64,000 bases of DNA from Lapillicoccus jejuensis (GCF_006715055.1 NZ_VFMN01000001.1:806001-870000), one strand, 5' to 3'; shown: positions 16,678 through 25,881, counted from the stretch's first letter. Made by a program: numbers and translations. Notes: generated from the sequence alone by a model not told the origin.

Positions 16678-17349
16678 GTGAGCACGCCCCGGGCGGGCGG
16701 GATCCCCGCCGACGCCGTCGCCTTCTACGCCGAGCTGGTCCAGCACAACGAGCGCGCGTGGTTCCAGGCCAACAAGGCGCGGTACGCCGCCTCGGTGCGC
16801 GAGCCGCTCGTCGCGCTCACCGACGCGCTCGCCGACGAGTTCGGCGAGCCGAAGGTCTTCCGGCCGCAGCGCAACCTGCGGTTCTCGGCGGACAGGACGC
16901 CGTACAAGGACAGCCAGGGCGCGATCCTCCAGGTGGTCGAGGGGCTCGGCTACTACGTGTCGGTCGGGCCGGACGGCCTGACCACCGGCGGCGGGATGAT
17001 GCACCTGTCCCCCGACCAGCTGCGGCGGTTCCGCGCCGCGGTCGACGCCGTCGACAGCGGCGAGCAGCTCGCCGGCATCGTGGAGTCGTTGCGCCGCCAG
17101 GGCTTCGGGATCGGCGGGGAGGTGCTCAGGAGCCGCCCGCGCGGCGTGCCGGCCGACCACCCACGCGTCGACCTGCTCGCCCACAAGAGCCTCATCGTGT
17201 GGGTCGACCACGGCACGCCCGCGTGGATGTCGACGCCACAGGTGGTGACGACGGTGCGCGCCCAGTGGCGGCTCGTGCGCCCGGTCGTCGAGTGGGTCGC
17301 CGAGCACGTCGGCGACGCGCAGGAGCCGCACACCAGCCTGCCCCGCTGA
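16678..17349 (+). CDS. DUF2461 / TIGR02453 family protein
   Basis: 223 residues from GTG 16678. Recognisable family segments are FYAELVQHNERAWFQANKARYAASVREPL near the N-terminus, FRPQRNLRFSADRTPYKDSQGAIL (about 60-84), YYVSVGPDGLTTGGGMMHLSPDQL and LLAHKSLIVWVDHG. These match the TIGR02453/DUF2461 family, for which no biochemical function is established to my knowledge. A -10-like TACGAT at 16665-16670 suggests its own leaderless transcription start. The following gene is convergent, 9 bases away. Confidence 0.85.
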   Translation: MSTPRAGGIPADAVAFYAELVQHNERAWFQANKARYAASVREPLVALTDALADEFGEPKVFRPQRNLRFSADRTPYKDSQGAILQVVEGLGYYVSVGPDGLTTGGGMMHLSPDQLRRFRAAVDAVDSGEQLAGIVESLRRQGFGIGGEVLRSRPRGVPADHPRVDLLAHKSLIVWVDHGTPAWMSTPQVVTTVRAQWRLVRPVVEWVAEHVGDAQEPHTSLPR

Positions 17350-17358
17350 CGGGACGGC

Positions 17359-19062
17359 TCAGCCGAGGAGGTCGGCCACGCGCCACCGCTCGACGACGTC
17401 GTCGCGGCCGGCGGCCCTCAGGCCGAGGACGGCCGCGCCGATCCGACCCGCCTCGGTCCCGAGCGGCGAGAGCCGCACCGGCGGCGCGTCGCGCCACGCG
17501 AGCAGCCCGGCGAGCCGGGTCCGCAGCGGCTCGAGCAGCCGGTCCCCCGCACGCGAGAACCCGCCGGTGAGGACGACGACCCGCGGGTCGAGCAGCAGGG
17601 TCACCGTCGCCAGGCCCTGCGCGAGCGCGCGGACCGCGTCGTCCCAGACGCCCGCCGCGACCGGGTCCTCGTCCAGCCGCGCGACGACGGCGGCGGCGTC
17701 GAGGCCGGGGAGCCCACCGGCGGCGGCGTACCGGCGGGCGAGGCCGGCCCCGGAGCAGTAGACCTCGAGGCAGCCGCGCTGCCCGCAGGTGCACGGCTCG
17801 CCGTCCTCGACGACGGGGATGTGGCCGAGCTCGCCGGCGGTGGTCTGCGCGCCGGTCACGGCGTGGCCGCCGGTGAGGATGCTCGCGGCGACGCCGGTGC
17901 CGATGGAGACGAGCACGGCGTCGCCCTCCCCCGCCGCGGCGCCGAACAGGCTCTCGGCCAGGCCGGCCGAGCGGACGTCGTGGCCGACGGCGACCGGCAG
18001 CCCGAGCTCGTCCGCGAGCCGCGGCCCGAGCGGCAGGTCGCTCCAGCGCAGCGTCGAGGCGTAGCGGACCACCCCGGCCGGTTCGTCGACCATGCCCGGC
18101 GTGGCGACCCCAGCGCCGAGGACGACCAGACCGCGGTCGGTCGCCTCGCGGCGCAGGGCGAGGAGCAGGTCGGCCAGGTGCCGGTACGACGCCTCGCCGC
18201 TGTCCCCCGAGCGGGCGTCGCGTCGGACGACGACGCGCCCGCGGTCGTCGACGAGCGAGGCCTTGAACGCGGTGCCGCCGGCGTCGACGGCGAGGACGGC
18301 CCACGCGTCGGGTGCGGGGGCGGCGCGCGGGGTGGGGGCGGGCCGACCGACGGCGGCGACGAGGGCGCGGACGACGTCGACGTCGGTGTCGAGGGTGCCG
18401 TCGCCGCGGTCCGACGGGGCCTGCGCGCGCAGGTGGACCTCGCCGACGCCGGTGCCGGCGACGAGCGCGGCGACGGTGCCGGGTCGCACCGCGCCGCCGG
18501 CGAGGACGGCCGGCCCACCCGCGCGCGAGCGCTCGACGAGCCGGGCGAGGGTCGTGGCCCCCTCGGCCGCGGTGGCGGCGCCGCCGGAGGTGAGGACGCG
18601 GACGACGCCGAGGTCGCGCAGGGCGTCGTACGTGCGCTCGAGGTCGGGGGTCTCGTCGACCGCCTTGTGCGCGGTGACGGGGAGCGGCGCGGCGGCCTCG
18701 ACGAGCCGCCGCATCGCGGCGACGTCGAGCGAGCCGTCGGTGGTGAGGACGCCGGTGACGACGCCGACGGGGACCCGCGCCCCCGCCGCCGCCGCCCGCA
18801 GGTGGGCGACGTCGGCGAGCATGACGTCGAGCTCGGCCCGCGAGTAGGCGAAGTCGCCACCGCGGGGGCGGACCATGACCTGGACGCCGACGCGGGTGAC
18901 GGCGGCGAGGACGGCGCGGACCATCCCGGCGCTCGGGGTCGTGCCGCCCCGGCCGAGGTCGGCGCACAGCTCGACGCGGTCGGCGCCACCGACCTCGGCG
19001 GCGAGCGCGCCGGCGACGTCGTCGACGCACACCTCGACGAGCACCCGCACCGGATCGCTCAC
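17359..19062 (-). CDS. Fusion of CutC-type TIM barrel and ROK-family sugar kinase
   Basis: One uninterrupted frame of 567 residues from GTG 19062. Residues about 4-238 are CutC-like: VLVEVCVDDVAGALAAEVGGADRVELC, GRGGTTPSAGMV, VMVRPRGGDFAYS, PVTAHKAVDETPDLE and VLTSGGAATAAEG. A Pro/Ala linker (240-253) joins this to a ROK kinase (254-567) with the ATP motif DAGGTAFKAS (260 on), HDVRSAGLAE, GTGVAASILTGG, and the zinc motif with Cys424, Cys426 and Cys431 (CTCGQRGC). CutC was first linked to copper, but the family's real substrate is unsettled. ROK proteins phosphorylate hexoses or aminosugars. The fusion implies that both act on the same sugar-derived compound. The gene starts in a GTGA overlap with the N-acetyltransferase stop. 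Confidence 0.9.
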   Translation of the reverse strand: MSDPVRVLVEVCVDDVAGALAAEVGGADRVELCADLGRGGTTPSAGMVRAVLAAVTRVGVQVMVRPRGGDFAYSRAELDVMLADVAHLRAAAAGARVPVGVVTGVLTTDGSLDVAAMRRLVEAAAPLPVTAHKAVDETPDLERTYDALRDLGVVRVLTSGGAATAAEGATTLARLVERSRAGGPAVLAGGAVRPGTVAALVAGTGVGEVHLRAQAPSDRGDGTLDTDVDVVRALVAAVGRPAPTPRAAPAPDAWAVLAVDAGGTAFKASLVDDRGRVVVRRDARSGDSGEASYRHLADLLLALRREATDRGLVVLGAGVATPGMVDEPAGVVRYASTLRWSDLPLGPRLADELGLPVAVGHDVRSAGLAESLFGAAAGEGDAVLVSIGTGVAASILTGGHAVTGAQTTAGELGHIPVVEDGEPCTCGQRGCLEVYCSGAGLARRYAAAGGLPGLDAAAVVARLDEDPVAAGVWDDAVRALAQGLATVTLLLDPRVVVLTGGFSRAGDRLLEPLRTRLAGLLAWRDAPPVRLSPLGTEAGRIGAAVLGLRAAGRDDVVERWRVADLLG

Positions 19063-19574
19063 AGCGACAGCAGCATCCGGGTGTTGCCGAGCGTGTTCGG
19101 CTTGACGCGCTCGAGGTCGAGGAACTCGGCGACGCCCTCGTCGTACGAGCGCAGCAGCTCGGCGTAGACGGCCGGTTCGACAGCCTGCCCCTCGATGACG
19201 ACGAAGCCGTGGCGGGCGAAGAAGGCGGTCTCGAAGGTGAGGCAGAAGACCCGCTCGACGCCGATGGCGCGGGCGTCGTCGAGCAGCGCGGTGAGGACGG
19301 CGGAGCCGACGCCGCGGCCGTGGACCTCGGGCGTGACGGCGAGGGTGCGGACCTCGGCGAGGTCCTCCCACATGACGTGCAGCGCGCCGCAGCCGACGAC
19401 CTCGCCGTCGAGCTCGGCGACCCGGAACTCGTGGACGGCCTCGTAGTAGGCGACCGCGTCCTTGGCGACGATCCGCCGGGTCTGCGCCTCGGGCGCGACG
19501 ATCCCGCGGATCGTGCGCACGTCGGGGGTGCGGGCGCGGCGGACGACCAGGGAGTCGGGGGCGGCGGGGCTCAC
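19059..19574 (-). CDS. ArgA-type amino-acid N-acetyltransferase (short GNAT form)
   Basis: 171 residues, GTG start. The protein closely follows the short stand-alone GNAT that acts as N-acetylglutamate synthase in M. tuberculosis (Rv2747), as I recall it: VVRRARTPDVRTI at the start, LYEAV-like YYEAVHEFRVAELDGEVVGCGALHVMWEDLAEVRTLAV, acetyl-CoA loop HGRGVGSAVLTALL, LTFETAFFARHGFVVIEG and the terminal FLDLERVKPNTLGNTRMLL. Its role would be the first step of arginine synthesis, although no other arg gene is nearby. It is coupled to the CutC-ROK gene by a 4-base overlap. Confidence 0.82.
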   Translation of the reverse strand: MSPAAPDSLVVRRARTPDVRTIRGIVAPEAQTRRIVAKDAVAYYEAVHEFRVAELDGEVVGCGALHVMWEDLAEVRTLAVTPEVHGRGVGSAVLTALLDDARAIGVERVFCLTFETAFFARHGFVVIEGQAVEPAVYAELLRSYDEGVAEFLDLERVKPNTLGNTRMLLSL

Positions 19575-19642
19575 GGTGGCCCAGCATCCCAGAGCCGGCG
19601 CGGCACCCCGGAAGGCGCCCCGGTCGGGTCGGTCGAGCCCCG

Positions 19643-19706
19643 CGAATCGGGTTCGGCCCGCTCGGCTCGGGTCACGACCCGAGCCGGGTGGGCCGAATCC
19701 GATTCG
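19643..19706. terminator. 64-bp palindrome with G-T wobble pairs
   Basis: Arms of 29 bases (19643-19671 and 19678-19706, starting CGAATCGG and ending CGATTCG) pair throughout with three G-T type differences and no other mismatch. The six-base centre TCACGA also pairs except at its middle. Differences that keep G-U pairs suggest selection at the RNA level. It sits 7 bases after the aldolase stop and upstream of the N-acetyltransferase gene on the same strand, consistent with a terminator. Confidence 0.7.
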
Positions 19707-19712
19707 GGTCGG

Positions 19713-20432
19713 TCAGCGCAGCGCGTCGAGCGCGGCGGCGGCACCCGCGGCGGTGGCGGCGCGGTCGGTCGTCACGGCGACCCAGTCGAAGCCGAGCTCG
19801 CGCAGCCGGGCGGCGCGGGCCGGCTCGCCGGCGTAGGCCCCGGCGCGGACACCGGCGGCGCGGCACGCGGCGACGACCCGGGGCAGCGGGCCGTCGGGAC
19901 CGTCGTCGGCGAGCAGCGACGCGACGTCCGTGCCGAGGGCGAGCGACAGGTCGAACGGGCCGACGAAGACGACGTCGACGCCGTCGGTGGCGGCGATCGC
20001 CTCGACGTCGTCGAGCGCACCGCGGGTCTCGACCATGACGGCGAGCAGGGTGCCGGCGTCGGCGGCGGCGAGGTCGCCGAGGACGCCGTACGCCGCCCGG
20101 ATGGGGCCCATGCTGCGCCGGCCGCGGGGCGGGTAGCGCACCGCCTGCACGGCGCGCTCGGCGTCGGCGGCGTCCTCGACGAGCGGGACGACGACGCCAC
20201 CGGCACCGGCGTCGAGCGCCCGGCCGACGAGCCCGAGGTCGAGGGCGCGGACCCGGACGAGGACCTGCGCCGCGCGGTCCTGGAGGAGGTCGAGCGCGCC
20301 GAGGACGCGCGCGTCGTCCCACCGCCCGTGCTGCGCGTCGAGGCAGACCCAGTCCAGGCCGCCGTCGAGCAGGTCGCCGGCGGTGACGGCGCTGTCGCCG
20401 AAGCAGAAGGCGCCGTACGACGGCTCGGGCAT
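19713..20432 (-). CDS. HpcH/HpaI-family aldolase
   Basis: 239 residues from ATG 20432. The family hallmarks are present: LDWVCLDAQHGRWDD (catalytic His region), VLVRVRALDLGLVGRALDAGAGGVVVPLVEDAADAERAVQAVRYPPRGRRSMG (Arg and the PPxGxRS-like signature), LLAVMVETRGALDDVEAI (metal-binding Glu) and VVFVGPFDLSLALG (metal-binding Asp). These class II pyruvate-type aldolases cleave 2-keto-3-deoxy acids; the natural substrate here is unknown. Its ATG shares one base with the stop of the SNF2-type gene upstream (TGATG), so the two are translationally coupled. Confidence 0.9.
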   Translation of the reverse strand: MPEPSYGAFCFGDSAVTAGDLLDGGLDWVCLDAQHGRWDDARVLGALDLLQDRAAQVLVRVRALDLGLVGRALDAGAGGVVVPLVEDAADAERAVQAVRYPPRGRRSMGPIRAAYGVLGDLAAADAGTLLAVMVETRGALDDVEAIAATDGVDVVFVGPFDLSLALGTDVASLLADDGPDGPLPRVVAACRAAGVRAGAYAGEPARAARLRELGFDWVAVTTDRAATAAGAAAALDALR

Positions 20433-22579
20433 CAGGCCCGCTCCGCCTCGAGGGCGGTGCGCAGCAGGTGGACGAGGGCGTCGAGCTGGACCGAGTCGCC
20501 GGTGCCGACCTCGACGTCGTGGCCGTCGAGGGCCCGTGCGGCCAGGCCCTGCTTGGCGTCGATGAGCTCGGCGATCCGGCTGTCGATGGTGCCGGCGGCG
20601 AGGATCCGCCAGGCGGTCACCGGCTCGTCCTGGCCGATGCGGTGCACGCGGTCGATGGCCTGCTGCTGCTCCGCGGCGGTCCAGGACAGCTCGGCGAGGA
20701 CGACGTTGGAGGCGGCGTGCAGGTTGACCCCGACGCCGGCCGCGGTGAGCGAGCAGACGATGACGCCGACCTCGGGGTCCTTCTGGAACGCGTCGATGGC
20801 GACCTGGCGCTGGTTGGTCGAGTGGTCACCGCGCAGGGAGACCGACTTGACGCCGCTGTCGCGCAGCATCTCCTCGGCCCGGTCCATGACGTCGATGTGC
20901 TTGGCGAAGAAGACGACCTTGCCGACCGAGCGCGCCAGCTGCGCGGCGTAGTCGGCGGCGAGCGTCGCCTTGCCCTGGCCGATGCGGCGGACCATCGAGA
21001 AGACGTTCTCGCCCTTCTCGCCGGGGGTGCCGTTCTCCAGCTCGCCAGCGGCGACGCGGCGCATGAGCGCCTCGTCGGGGGCGACGCCGTACTCCTCGCC
21101 GTGACCGGCCTCGAGCAGGCGCTTGTACGTCGCCACGAGGCGGCGGGTGAGCTCGCGCTCGGCGGCGCGGATGCTGCGGCCGACCTCCTCGTCGAGCTCG
21201 ACGGGCAGGTCGACGACTCGCTTGTCCGGCAGGTCCTTGGCGACGTCGACCTTGCGGCGCCGCACGATGCCCATGGAGACGACGGCCTGGCGGGCCTCGG
21301 GGTAGAAGCCGCGCTCGGCGGGGGTGCGGCCGATGGCCTCGAGCTTGTGGACGAGCTCGGCCGTCGGCTTCTTGTCGCCGACCCAGCCGAGGAAGCGCCA
21401 GATGGCGTGGAAGTCCTCGACGTCGTTGATGAGCGGGGTGCCGGTGAGGGCCATGAGGAGCGGGTTGCCGCCGGGCGTGCCCTCGCGGATGCGGTCGGCG
21501 AGGGTCAGCACGTGCTGCGAGCGCTGCGAGCTGAGGTTCTTGATGAAGTGCGCCTCGTCGACGACCATGCCGCGGAAGCCGAGGCTGGACAGCCAGGAGA
21601 GGTGCCGGTCGAGGACGGCGTAGTTGACGATGAAGACGTCGGCGAACGCGTCGACGTCGGCCCCGTCGCCGCTGATGAGGGTGACCTTGCGCTGCGGGGT
21701 CCAGCGCTTGACCTCGCGGGTCCAGTTGATCTTGACGACGTTGGGCACGACGCACAGCAGCGGGTAGGCGCCGGCGACGGACGCGGCGATGACGGACTGG
21801 GCGGTCTTGCCCAGGCCGGGCTCGTCGGCGAGCAGGAAGGTGCGGTGGCCCTGCCGGACCTTCTCCACCAGCTGCGCCTGGTGCTTCATCAGGTGCTGGC
21901 CGGGCGGGGAGAAGTGGTCGAACTCGGGGACGGGCGGGAGCGCCATCGTCGCGGCCGTGCCGCCGGCGCCCTCCTCGAAGGCCCGGTACAGCGGGTCCAT
22001 GAGGTTCCAGCCGGTGAGCACGCCGCCGGCGTCGGCCTCGGTCGGGCGCGGCTCGAGGTCCGGCGCCAGGAACGGGGTGGCGAGGGCACGGGCGGGCACG
22101 GAGCGGGGCACGACCTGCTTGGCCGCCAGCTCGGCGGAGACCGGCGGGGCCTTGCGCGGCTGCGGGGTCTCGATGACGAGGTCCTCGGGCGCGAGCTGGG
22201 CGCCGGACTCCAGCAGCCAGTCGCGGCGCATCCGCTGCGCGGCCGGGCCGGGGGTCGCCTTCTCGTCGAGCAGGGCGATGAGGCTGGTGTCGCGGGCGGC
22301 CGTGCGGGCGAGGATCGTCGCGATGCCGTCGAGGCGCTTGAGCAGCTCGGCGCGGACCGCGCCGGGCAGCTGCGTGCTCTCGCGGATCCAGGCGCGCTGC
22401 TCGCGCACGAGCAGGGCGATGACCTGGAACTTCGTGCGGTTCGTGGGGCCGACCTTGCCGCCGCCCGCCTTGGCCTCGACCTCACGGACGCGGCGGGCGA
22501 GGACGGGGATGATCGGCGCGGGGTCGGCGCCCTTGTACCCGGAGCCCTGGGAGGCTCGCTGGCGGTCGATGGTCGGCAT
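20432..22579 (-). CDS. SNF2-family DEAD-like helicase / ATPase
   Basis: ATG at 22579 is preceded by AGGAGG and gives 715 residues. Residues about 1-220 are a family-unknown domain. The SNF2 core follows: FLLADEPGLGKTAQSVIAA (motif I), VVDEAHFIKN (motif II), LMALTGTPLIND (motif III), and the helicase C domain with VVFFAKHIDVMDR, VIVCSLTAAGVGVNLHAASNVVLAELSW and QQQAIDRVHRIGQ (motifs V-VI). The C-terminus (SRIAELIDAKQGLAARALDG) is typical of single-polypeptide SMARCAL1/HepA-like bacterial members. No nuclease, methylase or other defence partner lies beside it, so I call it a DNA translocase without a specific pathway. It is coupled to the aldolase gene. Confidence 0.88.
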   Translation of the reverse strand: MPTIDRQRASQGSGYKGADPAPIIPVLARRVREVEAKAGGGKVGPTNRTKFQVIALLVREQRAWIRESTQLPGAVRAELLKRLDGIATILARTAARDTSLIALLDEKATPGPAAQRMRRDWLLESGAQLAPEDLVIETPQPRKAPPVSAELAAKQVVPRSVPARALATPFLAPDLEPRPTEADAGGVLTGWNLMDPLYRAFEEGAGGTAATMALPPVPEFDHFSPPGQHLMKHQAQLVEKVRQGHRTFLLADEPGLGKTAQSVIAASVAGAYPLLCVVPNVVKINWTREVKRWTPQRKVTLISGDGADVDAFADVFIVNYAVLDRHLSWLSSLGFRGMVVDEAHFIKNLSSQRSQHVLTLADRIREGTPGGNPLLMALTGTPLINDVEDFHAIWRFLGWVGDKKPTAELVHKLEAIGRTPAERGFYPEARQAVVSMGIVRRRKVDVAKDLPDKRVVDLPVELDEEVGRSIRAAERELTRRLVATYKRLLEAGHGEEYGVAPDEALMRRVAAGELENGTPGEKGENVFSMVRRIGQGKATLAADYAAQLARSVGKVVFFAKHIDVMDRAEEMLRDSGVKSVSLRGDHSTNQRQVAIDAFQKDPEVGVIVCSLTAAGVGVNLHAASNVVLAELSWTAAEQQQAIDRVHRIGQDEPVTAWRILAAGTIDSRIAELIDAKQGLAARALDGHDVEVGTGDSVQLDALVHLLRTALEAERA

Positions 22580-23021
22580 GTTCCTCCTGAGCGGGCCGGG
22601 ACCCCCGAGGGGCCCGGCGAGAACGACCGTGGGCCGACCGACGTGGTCGGACCGCTCCCGCCGGCGGTGCCGTCCGCGGCGAGGTGCGTCCCCGGCGGTC
22701 CCGGCGCCGGGGTGGACCGTTCCGGGCGGTCGCGCATCGAGGGACGCGGACCAGGCAGGACCGGAGACGGACGGCCAGGGCCGAGTCGATCGGGTGCCCT
22801 GTGCCACCTTCAATGTACCCGCTCCGGGCGCCCGGACCTACCCGGACCCACCGAACGGGACAGCCCCTGCCTGGCCGGGCGGCGGGGTCGGCGCGGCGAC
22901 ACCGGGAGAGCGCGAGGCCTCCCCGGGCGCGCTATGCCGTGCCCCACCCCCTGGGGCACGGCATAGTCGCCGCAGGTCAGGGGCCCGCGAGCGGTCGCCA
23001 CGCGCGCCTGCCGGGGACGCG
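22580..23021. other. Intergenic region carrying one copy of the dispersed palindrome
   Basis: About 440 bases between the SNF2 start and the clpC terminator. The part next to the SNF2 gene holds its AGGAGG ribosome site and presumably its promoter on the minus strand; no convincing -35/-10 pair is visible. The part near 22932-22966 is the palindromic repeat described separately, flanked by a shared segment up to about 22997. No coding potential is supported here. Confidence 0.5.
22932..22997 (+). repeat. Dispersed palindromic element, copy 1 (intergenic)
   Basis: Arms 22932-22946 (CTATGCCGTGCCCCA) and 22952-22966 are exact complements around a five-C loop. The palindrome is preceded by GCGCG and followed by a conserved tail, TCGCCGCAGGTCAGGGGCCCGCG, which the copy at 34.7 kb also has (in reverse orientation, one base different). 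The repeated unit is therefore about 65 bases. Other copies: 34745-34779 and 44265-44305. Confidence 0.85.
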
Positions 23022-23054
23022 ACGACGCCCCCGGCCGGGGGCCGGGGGCGTCGT
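23022..23054 (-). terminator. Terminator of clpC
   Basis: A perfect 14-bp stem (23022-23035 ACGACGCCCCCGGC with 23041-23054) and a 5-base loop, 20 bases after the clpC stop on the minus strand. No T-run follows, as is common for terminators in very GC-rich genomes. Confidence 0.7.
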
Positions 23055-23074
23055 ACGAGGTGGTGCCGGTGGCG

Positions 23075-25627
23075 TCAGGCCGAGGCCGCGCCCGAGGAGT
23101 CCTGCGGTCCGCCGACGGTGTCGATCGGCGGGGTGTCCGGGATCTCCGGGAGGGTGTCCTCGCGCTTGCTGCCCTCGAACGTGAAGGTCGCGTCCTTCTC
23201 GTCGCCGGTGGCGCCGACGAGGACGAACTCGCCCGACTTCAGCTCGCCGTAGAGGATCTTCTCGGACAGGACGTCCTCGATCTCGCGCTGGATGGTGCGG
23301 CGCAGCGGCCGGGCACCGAGCACGGGGTCGTAGCCCTTCTTGGCCAGCAGGTTCTTCGCGCCGGTCGTCAGCTCGATCCCCATGTCCTTGTCCTTGAGGC
23401 GGACGTCGAGCTTGGCGATCTCGAGGTCGACGATCGAGACGATCTCCTCCTGGCTCAGCTGCGGGAAGACGATGATGTCGTCCACGCGGTTGAGGAACTC
23501 CGGGCGGAAGTGCTGCTTGAGCTCGTCCTGGACCTTGGCCTTCATCCGGTCGTACTCGCTGCGCGAGTCCGGGCCGGCGGAGAAGCCGAGGGCGCCCTTG
23601 GAGATGTCCCGGGTGCCGAGGTTGGTCGTCATGATGATGACGGTGTTCTTGAAGTCGACCATCCGACCCTGCGAGTCGGTGAGGCGGCCGTCCTCGAGCA
23701 CCTGCAGGAGCGAGTTGAAGATGTCCGGGTGGGCCTTCTCCACCTCGTCGAAGAGGACGACGGAGAACGGCTTGCGGCGCACCTTCTCGGTGAGCTGGCC
23801 ACCCTCCTCGTAGCCGACGTACCCGGGCGGGGAGCCGAAGAGCCGCGAGACGGTGTGCTTCTCGCTGAACTCCGACATGTCGAGCTGGATGAGGCTGTCC
23901 TCGTCGCCGAAGAGGAACTCGGCGAGCGTCTTGGCCAGCTCGGTCTTCCCGACGCCGGTGGGGCCGGCGAAGATGAACGAGCCACCTGGACGACGCGGGT
24001 CCTTCAGGCCGGCGCGGGTGCGGCGGATCGCCTGGGACAGCGCCTTGATGGCGTCGTCCATGCCGACGATGCGCTTGTGGAGCTCGGCCTCCATGTTGAG
24101 CAGGCGGCTGGACTCCTCCTCGGTCAGCTTGAAGACCGGGATGCCCGTCGAGGCGGCGAGCACCTCGGCGATCAGCTCCTCGTCGACCTCGGCGACGACG
24201 TCCATGTCACCGGACTTCCACGCCGCCTCGCGCTCGGCGCGCTGGGCCACGAGGGTCTTCTCGTCGTCGCGCAGGCGCGCGGCCTTCTCGAAGTCCTGCC
24301 CGTCGATCGCCGCCTCCTTCTGGCGACGCACGTGCGAGATCTTCTCGTCGAACTCGCGCAGGTCCGGCGGAGCGGTCATCCGGCGGATGCGCAGCCGCGC
24401 GCCCGCCTCGTCGATGAGGTCGATCGCCTTGTCCGGCAGGAAGCGGTCGTTGATGTAGCGGTCGGCCAGGTTGGCCGCGCTCACCAGCGCGCCGTCCGTG
24501 ATCGAGACGCGGTGGTGCGCCTCGTAGCGGTCGCGCAGGCCCTTGAGGATCTCGATGGCGTGCGCGAGGTTCGGCTCGGCGACCTGGATCGGCTGGAAGC
24601 GCCGCTCGAGGGCCGAGTCCTTCTCGATGTGCTTGCGGTACTCGTCGAGCGTCGTGGCACCGATGGTCTGCAGCTCGCCGCGGGCCAGCATCGGCTTGAG
24701 GATGCTCGCCGCGTCGATCGCGCCCTCGGCGGCACCGGCACCGACGAGGGTGTGGATCTCGTCGATGAAGATGATGATGTCGCCGCGGGTGCGGATCTCC
24801 TTGAGGACCTTCTTCAGCCGCTCCTCGAAGTCACCGCGGTAGCGGCTGCCGGCGACGAGCGCGCCGAGGTCGAGGGTGTAGAGTTGCTTGTCCTTGAGGG
24901 TCTCCGGGACCTGGCCGCGCACGATGTCCTGCGCCAGGCCCTCGACGACGGCGGTCTTGCCGACGCCGGGCTCGCCGATGAGGACGGGGTTGTTCTTCGT
25001 GCGGCGCGACAGGACCTGCATCACGCGCTCGATCTCCTTCTCGCGCCCGATGACCGGGTCGAGCTTGCCCTCGCGCGCCGCCTGGGTGAGGTTGCGCCCG
25101 AACTGGTCGAGCACCAGCGAGCCGGCCGGGGTGCCCTCGGCCTGCTGGCCCTGGCCGACGCCGGCGCCCGCCTTCTCGGCCTGGCCGCCCTGGTACCCGG
25201 CGAGGAGCTGGATGACCTGCTGGCGGACCTTGTTGAGGTCGGCGCCGAGCTTGACGAGGACCTGGGCGGCGACGCCCTCGCCCTCACGGATGAGGCCGAG
25301 CAGGATGTGCTCGGTCCCGATGTAGGTGTGGCCGAGCTGGAGGCCCTCGCGCAGCGAGTACTCCAGCACCTTCTTGGCCCGCGGCGTGAAGGGGATGTGC
25401 CCCGTCGCCGCCTGCTGGCCCTGGCCGATGATGTCCTGCACCTGCTCGCGCACCGCGCCGAGCGAGATGTCGAGGTTCTCGAGGGCCTTGGCCGCCAGCC
25501 CCTCACCCTCGTGGATGAGGCCCAGCAGGATGTGCTCGGTGCCGATGTAGTTGTGGTTGAGCAGGCGGGCTTCCTCCTGCGCCAGCACCACGACCCGTCG
25601 GGCCCGGTCGGTGAATCGTTCGAACAT
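23075..25627 (-). CDS. clpC: ATP-dependent Clp protease ATP-binding subunit ClpC
   Basis: The start is set at ATG 25627 because the conserved N-terminus of ClpC is [20 protein letters not shown]; a TTG two codons earlier is unlikely. The 850-residue protein has two Clp-N repeats (about 4-145, each with [10 protein letters not shown]), AAA-1 with Walker [14 protein letters not shown], a UVR/middle region ([21 protein letters not shown]), AAA-2 with [25 protein letters not shown], and the C-terminal D2-small domain. It unfolds proteins for ClpP1P2. The order lsr2-...-clpC agrees with other actinobacteria, but here about 6 kb of repair and P450 genes lie between. Confidence 0.98.
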   Translation of the reverse strand: MFERFTDRARRVVVLAQEEARLLNHNYIGTEHILLGLIHEGEGLAAKALENLDISLGAVREQVQDIIGQGQQAATGHIPFTPRAKKVLEYSLREGLQLGHTYIGTEHILLGLIREGEGVAAQVLVKLGADLNKVRQQVIQLLAGYQGGQAEKAGAGVGQGQQAEGTPAGSLVLDQFGRNLTQAAREGKLDPVIGREKEIERVMQVLSRRTKNNPVLIGEPGVGKTAVVEGLAQDIVRGQVPETLKDKQLYTLDLGALVAGSRYRGDFEERLKKVLKEIRTRGDIIIFIDEIHTLVGAGAAEGAIDAASILKPMLARGELQTIGATTLDEYRKHIEKDSALERRFQPIQVAEPNLAHAIEILKGLRDRYEAHHRVSITDGALVSAANLADRYINDRFLPDKAIDLIDEAGARLRIRRMTAPPDLREFDEKISHVRRQKEAAIDGQDFEKAARLRDDEKTLVAQRAEREAAWKSGDMDVVAEVDEELIAEVLAASTGIPVFKLTEEESSRLLNMEAELHKRIVGMDDAIKALSQAIRRTRAGLKDPRRPGGSFIFAGPTGVGKTELAKTLAEFLFGDEDSLIQLDMSEFSEKHTVSRLFGSPPGYVGYEEGGQLTEKVRRKPFSVVLFDEVEKAHPDIFNSLLQVLEDGRLTDSQGRMVDFKNTVIIMTTNLGTRDISKGALGFSAGPDSRSEYDRMKAKVQDELKQHFRPEFLNRVDDIIVFPQLSQEEIVSIVDLEIAKLDVRLKDKDMGIELTTGAKNLLAKKGYDPVLGARPLRRTIQREIEDVLSEKILYGELKSGEFVLVGATGDEKDATFTFEGSKREDTLPEIPDTPPIDTVGGPQDSSGAASA

Positions 25628-25652
25628 CGCCAAAGCTCCCTACCCTTGTCGA

Positions 25653-25669
25653 GATACCTGAATGGTATC
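25653..25669. promoter_or_regulatory. AT-rich inverted repeat in the clpC leader
   Basis: GATACC-TGAAT-GGTATC is a perfect 6-bp inverted repeat with a 5-base spacer, 26 bases upstream of the clpC ATG and unusually AT-rich for this genome. It could be an operator or overlap the clpC -10. It does not match HspR or CtsR consensus sequences as I know them. Confidence 0.4.
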
Positions 25670-25846
25670 CGTGACGACTGACAGGCCCACCCGTCGTCCC
25701 GGTCCGTGAGGACCGGAGGGGGCCGGGTGGCTGCACACCACGCAACGAGGGCCTGGGACAGCCTGTTCCGTCCCTGAGCCGAACGGGCGCAGGTTTCGCC
25801 CTGGGCGGATTAACCGCCACCCCGGGCCCGCCCCCGCGTCGACCCC

Positions 25847-25875
25847 TCGACAGCCCTGGTTACCGAGAGTAGGTT
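25847..25875 (+). promoter_or_regulatory. Promoter of the cytochrome P450 gene
   Basis: TCGACA (25847-25852, one base from the TTGACA consensus) and TAGGTT (25870-25875) are 17 bases apart. The ATG at 25882 is 6 bases after the -10, so the mRNA should be leaderless, and there is indeed no Shine-Dalgarno sequence. An inverted repeat GGCGG-ATTAA-CCGCC at 25804-25818 just upstream could bind a regulator. Confidence 0.6.
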
Positions 25876-25881
25876 CCGGTC

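Noticed and set aside
17359-19587. One continuous minus-strand frame joining the N-acetyltransferase region to CutC-ROK
   Set aside because: The upstream part is out of frame with the real acetyltransferase and lacks its motifs; the GTG at 19062 in a GTGA overlap explains the start.
20432-22579. SNF2 helicase as part of a defence island (DISARM-like or similar)
   Set aside because: No methyltransferase, nuclease or phospholipase-D partner is adjacent; the neighbours are an aldolase and clpC.
23060-25681. 873-codon plus-strand frame over clpC
   Set aside because: It mirrors clpC exactly and has no domain of its own; the minus strand carries a full ClpC.
25797-25807. ClgR-type box (CGC-N5-GCG) upstream of clpC
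   Set aside because: The spacing fits but the inner and flanking consensus positions do not, and such a short GC motif is frequent by chance here.
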